Source: UBA3076 sp964646435 (GTDB taxonomy: Bacteria > Desulfobacterota > Dissulfuribacteria > Dissulfuribacterales > UBA3076). Taken from it: 64,000 nucleotides of DNA. Position 1 is the stretch's first letter. Each line of letters opens with the position of its first letter. Shown in pieces: positions 1-8,672 of the stretch. Both the position numbers and the translations under genes were made by a program. Under the pieces are notes generated by a model. That model saw only the letters and a list, made by a program, of their open reading frames with translations. It did no database searches and was not told the DNA's origin. The stretch is from the NCBI GenBank assembly GCA_964646435.1, contig CAZYEJ010000003.1:1-64000 (forward strand), in the 5' to 3' direction.

Positions 1-11
1 CGCTTGGCAAT

Positions 12-905
12 CTACCAGTTCCAGAGATTACCCACAGATTTGTCTGAAGAGGCAATATCTATTTTGCCTTTATACCTCATGGGGTTCCCCGCGACCAAGT
101 GGTGGTCATGAGTATTGATCGACATTTGTTCTCCAGGATCAGGCAAGCCAAGAAACTCAGCTATGATTTTACGCTGTTTTGTCGGATTATCACATAAATT
201 TTCGTATTTCACCTTGATGATCGGCAAATCATTAATCCATCTAAGAGCCTTAATTACCCGAATATAAAAGAATTTCCAGGCTTGAGCGGCTTCTAAAGGA
301 TCTTCTCCACGCTTAACTGCTGATGCTGCAACGCCTCTCACATCACGGATAAGCAAAATCAAAGAAACGTCAGATTTTCGCATCGAATGTAACAGATGCA
401 TTCTACTGGAATCCTTAGATGAATCTACTACATATTCGGCTCCGCGGACCTTTGCGATGGCATCAAAAAGGAGCCAATTATTATTGACAATGTTTTTACA
501 TGATAATCCCAGTACATGTGAAACAAATCGCAAGTATTTTCGCTGGATACATCTGACATATAGGCCTAGGATCATCCTGTCTAGAGGTTTTTGTTTGCCG
601 TTATACTGTTGTGGTCTTAGTAAGGCAATGCGAAACTTATATGGATCTTTATATAAATCAAAACCTAATCGATTATTTAAATAATTTATTACACTATTCC
701 ATTCTGGACACTCGTAAAAGCTCTTAAGGCAACTGCAGACATCCTGTTTGGCCGCATTTGGATCTGATTCGCCACGTCGAAAAATCTGCCAAGGCAAGTA
801 AGTACATTCACCAGTGGAAATCACCTGCGGTATTGTACCGATAACAATATCCAGAAGGGTGGATCCTGAATGACCTGCTGAAACCATATAGACTAATTTG
901 GCCAT
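12..905 (-). CDS. PAPS-dependent sulfotransferase family protein
   Basis: The protein has the two PAPS-binding signatures of the sulfotransferase fold. The 5'-phosphosulfate loop SAGHSGSTLLD is close to the N-terminus, and the 3'-phosphate site is formed by DSSKDSSRMHLL and RDVRGVAAS near the middle. The probable role is sulfation of a polysaccharide or other carbohydrate made by the neighbouring glycosyltransferases; the acceptor cannot be read from the sequence. An ATG at 923 would add six residues. I prefer the ATG at 905, because AAAGGA lies just upstream and the Rossmann-like strand starts there. At about 298 residues it has normal family length and looks intact, unlike the sulfotransferase fragment at 3246-3569. 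Confidence 0.82.
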   Translation of the reverse strand: MAKLVYMVSAGHSGSTLLDIVIGTIPQVISTGECTYLPWQIFRRGESDPNAAKQDVCSCLKSFYECPEWNSVINYLNNRLGFDLYKDPYKFRIALLRPQQYNGKQKPLDRMILGLYVRCIQRKYLRFVSHVLGLSCKNIVNNNWLLFDAIAKVRGAEYVVDSSKDSSRMHLLHSMRKSDVSLILLIRDVRGVAASAVKRGEDPLEAAQAWKFFYIRVIKALRWINDLPIIKVKYENLCDNPTKQRKIIAEFLGLPDPGEQMSINTHDHHLVAGNPMRYKGKIDIASSDKSVGNLWNW

Positions 906-1145
906 AGAATTCCTTTCGTTCAATCATCTTCTTTCATGCTCAAATCTTGCAGAAATATTATCTTTTATCATCTATTTTCAACATGTCCAGCAATAATTCA
1001 GAACAAATTAAGTAAATAATGCTACAAGCCTAACCCCTTGAACTACTAAGACCGTTATAAGTAAAGTCAGTAGGATTGAAGAAATAACCTATTGTTTATA
1101 TGGATCTTTATTCGGAACATTTTACTGGCATTACTAACGCATGTC

Positions 1146-1800
1146 TTAGTAACAAGATATAATTGTAATTTGGGCGTAATAGCTGCACTGTTCCCTTTGC
1201 GTTATTTCAAGCAGCAACTTTTCCAGCTTTCGTGAAAAATCTGGCCATGAAAGTTCTTCTGCCCTCCTATGAGCCTTCAGGGGCATTTGATCTTCCTTAC
1301 CACGGTTTTTATATAAGAATAACAACTTGTTGATATATGAGTCGAGATCACCTGGCGACACAAGAAATCCTTCCTGGCCAGTCAAATAAGCTTTTGTCCC
1401 CGGCAACTCTGTAGTAATTTACCGGCAGACCACAAGCAAGGGCTTCCAGGATGACGTTATTAGCCGTTGCGTCCAGCAAGAGGCATGAAGAGAGGATATC
1501 GGACTTCTAGATACAATTTCAGTAAAACATCATCGCTGATGTCCTTGTGTACATGAACATTTTTCAGATCTGAAGGCGGATGGACCGCAGAGATACTATG
1601 TGAAATTCAATGGTTGAATAAGTCCTTCAGACTTTCGGCAACTCTTATGACAGTATCGTAGTCTCTCAACCAGTAGCCAACATTGAGGCACCCGAATTTT
1701 TCATCACCATTTTCTATAATCCTTAGTTAAGCTATGCTCCTTAGCAAACTGCTGACTATCAGGCTGCAACATGATTATTACCCGTCTGTAGTTTATCTAG
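1146..1800 (-). pseudogene. Degenerate GT4 glycosyltransferase remnant
   Basis: A glycosyltransferase of the GT-B (family 4) type can be reassembled only by changing frame several times. Read leftward, one frame gives VIIMLQPDSQQFAKEHS near 1790. Another gives GCLNVGYWLRDYDTVIRVAE near 1650-1690, followed by an in-frame stop. SAVHPPSDLKNVHVHKDISD follows at 1540-1600. The diagnostic nucleotide-sugar motif NVILEALACGLPV lies at 1420-1463, and a last open frame from 1406 carries GFLVSPGDLDSYI and a typical GT4 tail. At least one stop and two or three frameshifts separate these pieces. The length from motif to tail matches a C-terminal GT4 half. It is either a pseudogene or badly assembled sequence; the former fits the decayed surroundings. 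Confidence 0.8.
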
Positions 1801-1890
1801 TCTTGAGCGAATATTTTAGTTATGATTACGCTGAAAAAGTCCCTTTTGGGCCGCCTTTTTGCAGTGTAATCAGCTATTACATCTCATCTT

Positions 1891-2046
1891 TCAAATAGTT
1901 CTTAGAATCTTGTCAGGTAACATACTTTTAACTTGTGCCTTCAAATAGATTTTTAACCACAATCTTTTAAATAGCTTTGTATGTTTGCTCTTTTCTAACT
2001 CCCTTACTATATCAGCTCTGTTTTCATTGTTCGCCAGCAAATAGGC
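1891..2046 (-). pseudogene. Short orphan ORF fragment, unidentified
   Basis: An open frame of about 51 codons without a good start codon, beginning AYLLANNENRADIVRELEKS and ending in MLPDKILRTI, lies just downstream of the intact GT4 gene. The composition looks like real protein (charged helix followed by a basic tail). I cannot assign a family. It is probably the 3' end of another lost gene of the cluster. The surrounding 1801-2055 holds nothing else that I can support. Confidence 0.3.
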
Positions 2047-2055
2047 TCACACACC

Positions 2056-3222
2056 CTAATGAGTACAACACTTTACAATATGGGAATAAACTCGCTGGGC
2101 ATTCTGATTCCACGTAAAATTATCCAGAACATGTCGTCGACCACTTGAAGCTAGAGCTGTTCGCAGCTTCTCAAAATTTTTCAATTTAATAATAACATTT
2201 TTTAGATCACTCCCGTCCCGGGAAACAAGCAACAAGTGTTTTTCGTTTTCAAGAACACCTCCAATAGCTGGCACATCAGGTCCTATCGTTGGAATACCCA
2301 TGGCTAAATACTCAAACAGTTTGAGGGGAGAGCAATATGGCGCAGTAAAAGGAAAAAGAGCTATATCAAAAATAGACATTAGCTCGGGCACTTTCTCGTA
2401 AGCCTGCCACCCCAGGCAGGAGATGTAGCCATCCAATGTATGCTCATTCTCTCTGATCACCTTTTTAATACTGGGCATTTCTTTTCCGTCGCCCACCAAT
2501 AAAAGAAAAAGATCCGATTCGCCGTCAGCACGCAGTCGAGCTATCATATGAATCATTTCCGGCAATTTTCTAAATGGCTCCATACCTCCAACATATCCAA
2601 CCACAAAGGCTTTCTGTGGAATATTATATTTTGAGCGAATTGCTTGTCTGTCAAACTTATCCGCCCCGATAAATATGTCCGGATTAACCCCATTTGGGTT
2701 TACTAGAATTTTTTCATTATTAAGGCATCGCCTTGCAATAGCGTTTCGCAGAAAAGAAGAAACTACCACACAACAATCAGCAGAACGTATTCGATTGAAT
2801 TCTAACGTTCGGCCCAAATAACGTAATAAAGGATTTCGGAAGAATTCATCGGAAACAAAAGCGTTTATTTCAAGACATATTACTAAATCGGGAAATTCTT
2901 TTTTGATCCTCTTCAAAAGAATCCTGGTTCCAGATCTCATCAAAAGACAGTCAAATTTACCACGAGCAATTATTTCGATAAGCTCCTGGGTGCCTTTAAA
3001 TGCAGGAATAAAGAAATACATCAACCTTCTGAGCCTTGAGGGCAAAAAGCGGAGCTTTCCCCGGCCTTTTTCGTGCCTTTTATGATTGCCGCCATTTCTT
3101 TTTGGGAACACTTCTATACAAGAAACTTCCGGCAACTTACTGAATGCCGAAAAAAACTCTCTCGCATGCGTCCGACCACCATGATTAAAGTAATATTCTT
3201 GACAGTAGTAAAGTACTTTCAT
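2056..3222 (-). CDS. GT4-family glycosyltransferase (group 1)
   Basis: This 388-residue protein has the two-domain GT-B layout. The N-terminal domain starts at MKVLYYCQEYYFNHGGR. The C-terminal donor domain contains VGYVGGMEPFRKLPEMI, and the signature SPLKLFEYLAMGIPTI supplies the E-x7-E-like acidic pair that binds the nucleotide sugar. It should transfer a sugar to a lipid-linked polysaccharide intermediate at the inner face of the cytoplasmic membrane. The length is normal and no frame damage is visible. It lies between a truncated sulfotransferase and a decayed glycosyltransferase, so it appears to be a surviving gene in an eroded part of the locus. Donor and acceptor are unknown. Confidence 0.88.
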   Translation of the reverse strand: MKVLYYCQEYYFNHGGRTHAREFFSAFSKLPEVSCIEVFPKRNGGNHKRHEKGRGKLRFLPSRLRRLMYFFIPAFKGTQELIEIIARGKFDCLLMRSGTRILLKRIKKEFPDLVICLEINAFVSDEFFRNPLLRYLGRTLEFNRIRSADCCVVVSSFLRNAIARRCLNNEKILVNPNGVNPDIFIGADKFDRQAIRSKYNIPQKAFVVGYVGGMEPFRKLPEMIHMIARLRADGESDLFLLLVGDGKEMPSIKKVIRENEHTLDGYISCLGWQAYEKVPELMSIFDIALFPFTAPYCSPLKLFEYLAMGIPTIGPDVPAIGGVLENEKHLLLVSRDGSDLKNVIIKLKNFEKLRTALASSGRRHVLDNFTWNQNAQRVYSHIVKCCTH

Positions 3223-3245
3223 AAATATAGCTTAGCCTGAGTTTC

Positions 3246-3569
3246 CTATAGGACAAGTTCGGGAATAGATGGCAGGGAACGGTCTATTTCCAATTGCCTG
3301 GATTTATTATACCAAAATGGTACGTAATCATAAAAATAAGTAGTAGAAGCTTCCCCTGTGACCTTTGACCTGTCTGTTTGAGCAAAATGCTCATAATACC
3401 AATCAGGCCCACGAGCGTATAATTCAGATGAGCCAAAATAATGTATTTCTTTAATTTTAGGTAAGGCTGTACCTGGATGTTGATTTAGCATATCCCAAAG
3501 CCAGCTAGTGCCAGCTTTTTGGGCGCCTATGATTAAAAAATCGGGTTTTCTGTTCACCTGCGATACCAC
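3246..3569 (-). pseudogene. Truncated sulfotransferase (N-terminal part only)
   Basis: The N-terminal third of a PAPS-dependent sulfotransferase: PDFLIIGAQKAGTSWLWDML carries the 5'-phosphosulfate loop, and GEASTTYFYDY is the usual second motif. The frame stops after 107 residues at LPSIPELVL. That is just before the position where family members continue into the RNPVDRAYS-type 3'-phosphate motif. Intact homologues, such as the one at 14343-15269, have about 300 residues. The missing part is not present downstream, where another glycosyltransferase starts 24 nt later. The gene was therefore truncated by recombination, and the product should be inactive. Confidence 0.8.
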
Positions 3570-3632
3570 CTTACCAGAGATCTCATTAGATCAATCTGTT
3601 ATTCCTTTATTTATTATTAATTATCTATCTAT

Positions 3633-3986
3633 TTAATTCCCAATCAGAAGAATGCCTAGAAAGCACAGACCCATACCAACTATATGCTTAGCCGTAAAGG
3701 TTTCACCTAATACCCAATAACTTCCTAAGCTGGAAACAATAAAAAACAATGACATTGCTACCGGAAAAGCAACGTTTAGCTTAAATTTTGATAGAATAAA
3801 CATCCAAAGCAAAAATCCAAAAGCATAAAGTATAAAGCCTATTATAAACTTTATACTTAATATTAAGGATGCAATGTTGGCAAGAGATAGCTCCGTATCG
3901 GACATCACCATTTTTAATATTATTAGTCCGCAACCGCTACATAGCGCATAAGCAATAAATATAATTAAACTATTTAGGTTTGACAT
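3633..3986 (-). CDS. Small EamA/SMR-type four-TM membrane protein
   Basis: The 117-residue protein is predicted to be four transmembrane helices and little else (SLIIFIAYALCSGCGLIIL, FIIGFILYAFGFLLWMFIL, VAFPVAMSLFFIVSSLGSYW, GMGLCFLGILLIGN). This is the size and pattern of EmrE-type small multidrug resistance and ArnE/ArnF-type proteins, with the typical GETFT loop before the last helix. In polysaccharide loci such proteins are proposed to flip undecaprenyl-phosphate sugars. The GtrB-like transferase at 6593-7573 and the ArnT-like transferase at 9364-11034 would be natural partners. A drug or quaternary-amine exporter cannot be excluded. Confidence 0.7.
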   Translation of the reverse strand: MSNLNSLIIFIAYALCSGCGLIILKMVMSDTELSLANIASLILSIKFIIGFILYAFGFLLWMFILSKFKLNVAFPVAMSLFFIVSSLGSYWVLGETFTAKHIVGMGLCFLGILLIGN

Positions 3987-3997
3987 AATGGTATTAT

Positions 3998-4249
3998 CTA
4001 AGTTGAGCGATTAGCTGTTAGCCATTAGCGTTTAGCTTTGAAAAATGGTTTATCACGGATTAGTGTGGTAATCCGTGATGAACAGCTATTAGCATTTAGC
4101 TTTTAGGTATTAGGTATTAGGTATTAGTAACCTATTTGGAAAACAGCAGCAAATTAACCGCTAACAGCTAATACCTAATTTTGTAATGGCAAAACATCCT
4201 GTAATCATTAACTAATAGCTAATCGCTAATCGCTAATCGCTCAACTTAG
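3998..4249. repeat. 252-bp MITE-like element with 18-bp perfect TIRs and heptad repeats
   Basis: The ends are perfect inverted copies: CTAAGTTGAGCGATTAGC at 3998-4015 and its complement at 4232-4249. Most of the interior is a degenerate 7-nt repeat (gcgatta, gctgtta, gccatta on the left; ctaatcg, ctaatcg, ctaatcg on the right). A separate perfect hairpin with an 11-bp stem (ATCACGGATTA) lies at 4052-4079. No ORF is present. A solo copy of the end (CTAAGTTGAGCGAT) is found at 34401-34414. Confidence 0.8.
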
Positions 4250-4272
4250 GTTCACCGCGATTTATTTATCCC

Positions 4273-4757
4273 TTAATCAATATCGAAACCAGATGATTCA
4301 GCAATAATGAAACTTGGCCTTCTTTTTGTCTCCACAAAAACCTTGCTAATAAATATGCCCAGTATTCCAATTGAGATTAATTGCACTCCCCCGAAAAAGA
4401 TAACAACAAGAATTGTAGAAGCCCAGCCTGGGACCTGGGAGTAGAAAAAAACTGTTTCAATTATTACCCATATTGCATAAATTAGAGAAATGCTTAACGC
4501 CAAGAATCCAGTATAAAATGAAAGATAAAGTGGTGTATCGGAAAAAGAAGTAATGCCTGTTATTGCCCGCTTGAACATATCCACGAGCTTATATTTTGAC
4601 GTCCCTGCTGACCGCTCTTCTTCTTTATACAACATCTCCCTTGAACCCTATAAGCCCTATAAGCCCCCGCAGAAATGGATCCCGTTCCCTGAATTCTTTC
4701 AGGGCATCGACAGCTTTTCTGTCCATTAAAGCATAACCGGCAAAACGAAAATAAATC
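4273..4757 (-). pseudogene. GT2 (GtrB/DPM1-like) C-terminal remnant, frameshifted
   Basis: An open frame of 120 residues (4273-4635) encodes only the end of a polyprenyl-phosphate glycosyltransferase: KLVDMFKRAITGITSFSDTP, then two transmembrane helices and the tail VFVETKRRPSFII. Directly upstream, in another frame, is GYALMDRKAVDALKEFRERD followed by PFLRGLIG, the preceding segment of the same family. A frameshift near 4640 separates the two. The catalytic N-terminal GT-A domain is missing. The intact relative at 6593-7573 shares the same tail. The remnant is non-functional as a transferase; a membrane fragment might still be made. Confidence 0.75.
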
Positions 4758-4764
4758 CGAATGC

Positions 4765-4890
4765 CTTCAACGCAAGGATCAAACCATCAGTTGCATTACC
4801 GACGCCAATCTCGCCTGCCACACCGCTCAAATTCTCCTAGGCCACGGCTTTGTCCTCAACCACAGCCGACTTATTAAATCTCCTCAGTAA
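4765..4890 (-). pseudogene. Possible DegT/DnrJ/EryC1 aminotransferase remnant
   Basis: The frame reads VVEDKAVA, a stop, then ENLSGVAGE followed by IGVGNATDGLILALKAFG. The last segment resembles the conserved stretch of PLP-dependent sugar aminotransferases (GVGNGTDAL-type, before the first helix of the large domain). Only about 40 codons are visible, interrupted by a stop and then fused to the GT2 remnant. The lysine-bearing part of the enzyme is absent. Recognition rests on one motif, so confidence is moderate to low. Confidence 0.42.
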
Positions 4891-5405
4891 TTTTTAAATG
4901 TAATGTTTTTGCTCTTTCGTCTTTAAGTTGAAATCTTTGAGTACAAGAGTCCGCAATGTTGATGAACTTTTAACCGGAAATATCGGACGGTCTTTGTACC
5001 CATAAGCTACTCTCTTCCATCTTTTTTCCTTGTTATTGATTGTCTCAGATGTAGAAGAGGTGATATTGGGTAGTCCCTACAGAACAGTGCAGGTGGTTAA
5101 AAAGATGCTTGGTATACTCTGCAAACCTTGATTCACGCATAAACTCATTCACAGTGACTGAGTGCTAAATGCTTGAAATTATTGGCTACCCATTTAAGGC
5201 AGAAAATTCAGCAAATTCAATCACTTAGCAAGAGCTCACAATAGTCTTGTGTTGTTTTATTATTTGCCGGAACCTCCATCTAGCGTACTGCAAAGTGTTC
5301 CCGACTTAAGTGAGTAGCCAAGCTTTGTGATAGTATCCAGATGCATTGAGCTATTCTTCCGGTAAAGGTTTTGGTTTCAAGCAATACCTTACCAGAGTTG
5401 AATAG
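4891..5405. other. Gene-free stretch, no supported feature
   Basis: About 515 bases without a convincing gene on either strand. A minus-strand open stretch (SVTVNEFMRESRFAEYTKHL near 5110-5165) has protein-like composition but no start and no recognisable family. It is probably further gene debris. No repeat, promoter or RNA structure stands out. Confidence 0.4.
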
Positions 5406-6257
5406 TCAGACCTTCCTGGCCGCCAGCCAGAAGATGTCGCCCAGATTCAGGCAAAAATTGACGCGTCCGATCCCGGCCCTGTTCAGCAAAGCGCGGGGAA
5501 CCGCCAGCCGACCTTTCAGAACATTATGTAGCATGTTGCCCACACTCCGGCTGTAGCCGACAGACCGTAGCTCCAGCACCTCGAAACCGTACTTAGCCAG
5601 GAAGTGCCTGATCGTCCGGCGAGAGAAGTACCACAAGTGAGTGGGCGGATGTATTTGACGCCATCTGTGCCGCCTCAGTCGGGCGTTTAGGCTTCCGATG
5701 TCGTTAGTGGTCAAGAAAAGCATTGCGTCCGAACTGGCGAGCTCGACTATTCGCTCCATACAACCCGGAAGATCGGGAATGTGTTCTATGGTATCCCACA
5801 TGCAGAACACGTCGAACTTGCGACCGGCGAAATCGTGTGTCCTGATGTCGGCGCTAACCGCATTGACGCCCAATTTTTCACAGGCGTACGCAGGGCCGCT
5901 CGCGTTTATGTCGATGCCAATCGCATCGAATCGGGAACGCGCCAAGTTGAGGAAGAAACCGTATGAACACCCTATCTCCAGCAGGGTTCTTCGATGTTCC
6001 ACGTAGGGCAGGAGAAGACGCAGAAAAAACGCAAGATTACGTTCAAGGGAAGGTCGGTCATCTACATAATTTGCGTATTCTTCTCCAGAGAAATATCCCT
6101 CACCGTACAATTTGCGATAGTCGTCGTCGGAAAGGTCGCTGTCGGCAAATACGAAGCCACAGTCGTGGCAACGTCTCAATGACGCATAGGTGAAGCCAAT
6201 TTTGACGCTATCGCAGACGATACAGTTTGTTGAAGAAATCATCGAACCTTCGTTCAT
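5406..6257 (-). CDS. Class I SAM methyltransferase with N-terminal zinc ribbon
   Basis: This 283-residue protein starts with two Cys pairs (CIVC and CHDC, about 20 residues apart), a likely zinc ribbon. A Methyltransf_23-type domain follows, with SAM motif I LLEIGCSYGFFLNLA, motif II around FDAIGIDINASG, and FDVFCMWDTIEHIPD. Such proteins usually methylate sugars or glycolipid intermediates in polysaccharide clusters; the substrate here is unknown. The ATG shares four bases (ATGA) with the stop of an upstream ORF remnant, suggesting former translational coupling. Its codons are clearly more GC-rich than those of the adjacent glycosyltransferases, a sign of separate acquisition. It appears intact. 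Confidence 0.83.
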   Translation of the reverse strand: MNEGSMISSTNCIVCDSVKIGFTYASLRRCHDCGFVFADSDLSDDDYRKLYGEGYFSGEEYANYVDDRPSLERNLAFFLRLLLPYVEHRRTLLEIGCSYGFFLNLARSRFDAIGIDINASGPAYACEKLGVNAVSADIRTHDFAGRKFDVFCMWDTIEHIPDLPGCMERIVELASSDAMLFLTTNDIGSLNARLRRHRWRQIHPPTHLWYFSRRTIRHFLAKYGFEVLELRSVGYSRSVGNMLHNVLKGRLAVPRALLNRAGIGRVNFCLNLGDIFWLAARKV

Positions 6258-6445
6258 GTTGCACTCTCATTCCAGCTTAACCAATCAAAAAAGTCTTCTG
6301 AAGTATTCAGGCCCAGAAGTTTAAATACATCTTGGCTCTTTATGGATTCCAGGTTGGTGGATTCAATTTCCCAGAAACGACCCGTGGCTGCTGTCAAGTC
6401 CCCCTTTAGCAAAGGGGAAATATGGATTGTAAAAGGCGTTATAAA
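6254..6445 (-). pseudogene. C-terminal ORF remnant overlapping the methyltransferase start
   Basis: An open frame of about 63 codons lacks a start codon. It includes TAATGRFWEIESTNLESIKS and DVFKLLGLNTSEDFFDWL and ends in a TGA that overlaps the ATG of the next gene as ATGA. The overlap and the protein-like tail suggest the end of a former upstream gene. Its 5' part is lost beside the small palindrome CCCCTTTAGCAAAGGGG (about 6399-6418). I cannot name the family. The rest of 6446-6592 shows nothing. Confidence 0.35.
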
Positions 6446-6592
6446 CTACCAACCTGAAACACATATAGAGCCTACATCTTATATGCAACCATGTCCATAT
6501 GAAACGAAAAAAATGACAGAGTACCATAGGTTGGAAGGGAGTGGCACCGATATAAACTATGTGGAGTTTGGGACACAAAATTTTTTATTCCG

Positions 6593-7573
6593 CTATTGAC
6601 TATTATCATCAACACCTAAAAATTCACTGACAAGAAATCTAGGCCTGCGTTTCACCTCAACAAGAACTCTCCCGACATATAGCCCAATAAGACCTAACAA
6701 AATAAACAAAATCCCAAAAAGAAAGGAGAGGATAGAGACTGCTGAAGCCCAACCTGGAACTGTTGTCTTAGCAATCAGTTTTGCATATATAACATAAATT
6801 ATTTCCACAAAAGAGGCCAAGCTCGTGATAACACCAATAAATATTCCAATCCTCAATGGAACCACCGAGAAGGAAGTAATTCCTGTCATGGCGAATTTTA
6901 TCATTTTCCCTACAGTGTATTTGCTTTCTCCACTGAAACGTTTCTGACAGTGAAAAGAGACTTTTGAACTTGTGTAGCCGACCCATTGGACAACCCCTCT
7001 CAGGAACAGACCTTCCTCACGAAATTCCAAGATACTATCTAAAACCTGGCGATCTAAAAGTCTGTAATCTGCCATCCCACTCTCAATCTCAATGCCGGAC
7101 AAAAATGACCAAATCCGATAAAATAATTTTGAGGTTATCTTTTTGAAAAATGAAATTTTTTCAATATCCATCCGGACAGTATGAACAATTTTATTTCCTT
7201 TCTGCCATTCGGCGACGAGTTTTTTTATCAATTCAGGGGGATGCTGCAGGTCAGAATCCATTGTTATTACAGCCTTGCCTTTCGCATGAGACAAGCCGGC
7301 AAGAAGAGCATATTGATGCCCAAAATTTCTAGACAAACGAACACCTCTAACTCGGCGATCTTTTTCATGCAAAGAGACAATTTCTCCCCAGGTGTTATCT
7401 ATGCTGCCGTCATCAGAAAAAATAATTTCCCACGTCATATTTAATGAAGGCAATACTTTCATAAGCTCTGAATAGAGCGCTTGTAAATTGTTTTGCTCAT
7501 TGAAAGAAGGTATTACAATGGATAATTCCGGTTCGATTTCTGAAAGATTAGCTGATTTTCGAAGAGCAGTCAT
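6593..7573 (-). CDS. GtrB/DPM1-like polyprenyl-phosphate glycosyltransferase (GT2)
   Basis: The protein has a GT-A domain with ELSIVIPSFNEQNNLQALYS near the start, FSDDGSIDNTW, and the metal-binding MDSDLQHPPELI. Two C-terminal transmembrane helices follow (about residues 230-310) and a basic tail VEVKRRPRFLV. This is the layout of GtrB and dolichyl-phosphate-mannose-type synthases, which make undecaprenyl-phosphate-linked glucose or a similar sugar at the inner membrane. The 326 residues match the family. The product could be flipped by the small membrane protein at 3633-3986 and used by the ArnT-like enzyme at 9364-11034; that link is inference. Confidence 0.88.
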   Translation of the reverse strand: MTALRKSANLSEIEPELSIVIPSFNEQNNLQALYSELMKVLPSLNMTWEIIFSDDGSIDNTWGEIVSLHEKDRRVRGVRLSRNFGHQYALLAGLSHAKGKAVITMDSDLQHPPELIKKLVAEWQKGNKIVHTVRMDIEKISFFKKITSKLFYRIWSFLSGIEIESGMADYRLLDRQVLDSILEFREEGLFLRGVVQWVGYTSSKVSFHCQKRFSGESKYTVGKMIKFAMTGITSFSVVPLRIGIFIGVITSLASFVEIIYVIYAKLIAKTTVPGWASAVSILSFLFGILFILLGLIGLYVGRVLVEVKRRPRFLVSEFLGVDDNSQ

Positions 7574-7680
7574 ATTTACCTACAAAGCTATATGCACTTA
7601 TTTTTTTAACAACACTATCTATCTTCTTGTCTTGCCATTAGTTTCCGCATCATTTAACAAAAGGGGCACTGGTTCTTTGG

Positions 7681-7739
7681 GCCTGCATGCCAAATACATG
7701 TTCAATCCGGGAACGAATCTTCGAACTGGTTCGTTTGCC
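7681..7739 (-). mobile_element. IS5-type transposase C-terminal remnant
   Basis: On the minus strand this stretch reads GKRTSSKIRSRIEHVFGMQA. It matches the conserved IS5-group segment that ends in RIEHVFG and supplies the catalytic glutamate of the DDE triad. Flanking frames contain stops and no other transposase motif. It is a small fossil within the 7574-8003 non-coding stretch. Confidence 0.55.
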
Positions 7740-7832
7740 ACGCTGCTCCCAACCAGCTTATGATTTTCCTCTTTTCTGTGGGCCATTCTACTTTGTCGCT
7801 ATTAAACTAATTGACAACAGATGCTTAACTAG

Positions 7833-8672
7833 TGTCTGTCCATAAATGGCGTTTTTCGCCTCAATTTATCCCAGCAGAGGAGAGTTTACCACACTACCAT
7901 TTATTTTCTCTGGGTTAGAAATATTTTTTGCTTTTGATTCAGGCCCCTTTTGCGATTTTTGGGCGTACCTGTCCATCTGAAAAAAGATTTTTTATTTCAT
8001 GCTTCACTGTTCTGACAGTTTGGCTCTTGCCAAGGTCAGAAGATTCGCCGAGACAATGGATGCCCAAACATAACTCTTGAAGGAATCAAAACCCTTCCAC
8101 AGACAGCAATCAAGCCCAAGACTTCTTTTCAGCCACGATATGCCGGACTCAATACCAGCCCTAAATCGTCGCAAAGTTCTATAAACATAAGAACTGCGGC
8201 ACATCTCATCTTCTTTGAGGCCTTTGCCTTTTGCAAAGCAGACTTCTTTAACGCCTTTCCCCTTGGCTGACTTCAGCTTGTCTCGCGAAGCAAATCCGCC
8301 ATCCAGGGAAGCCTTGAGAGGATACCGTCCGTACAATTTATTCTGCCGGTCAAATATTGTATCTGTAAGTGTCGAGTCTGCCGGGTTGCCCTCCAGAATG
8401 AGACAATCAAGGATTAAATTCGTGGCACCACCCGTCAAACAAACCTTGTGTCCATAATAAGTGTCACGTCTGTCTTTCCTTATTATGTCTGTATGCTCTT
8501 CAAAGATTGAAACAATCTTTTCTGATTTGAGGCATATTCGTGTCAACTCGAAAAAAGAGCTCAAAAACCGTATCGTGCAAGGGATAGAGGAAATAAACTC
8601 TGCCCCTGTTGTTTATCGGTGGAAAAAATTTGATTTTGGACTTGCTTAATTGTAAATATTTTAATGAATCAA
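7833..8672 (-). mobile_element. Degenerate ISNCY-like insertion sequence
   Basis: The element surrounds the truncated transposase at 8004-8564. The left boundary is guessed at ACTAGTGTCTGTCC (about 7831-7844). The right boundary is placed where the truncated epimerase at 8669-9013 loses homology, close to another ACTAGT (about 8675). Terminal repeats are only weakly similar, so the borders are approximate. Insertion here explains the loss of the 3' two thirds of the epimerase gene. Confidence 0.5.
8004..8564 (-). pseudogene. N-terminally truncated ISNCY-family transposase
   Basis: The 186-residue frame carries the C-terminal half of an ISNCY-type DDE transposase. It has KIVSIFEEHTDIIRKDRRDT followed by YYGHKV, then LDGGFASRDKL, and the family tail FRAGIESGISWLKRSLGLD with WKGFDSFKSYVWASIV. 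Homologues have over 400 residues; the N-terminal DNA-binding part is missing. The fusion FFELTRICLKSEKIV suggests an internal deletion joining two distant parts of the original gene. It cannot be an active transposase. Confidence 0.8.

Noticed and set aside
3998..4249. CRISPR array from short repeated words
   Set aside because: The words are degenerate 7-mers without spacers; there are no cas genes in the window.
6342..6599. 85-residue plus-strand ORF in the spacer before the GtrB-like gene
   Set aside because: No recognisable motif, poor codon character, and it overlaps the headless minus-strand remnant and the 3' end of the neighbouring gene.
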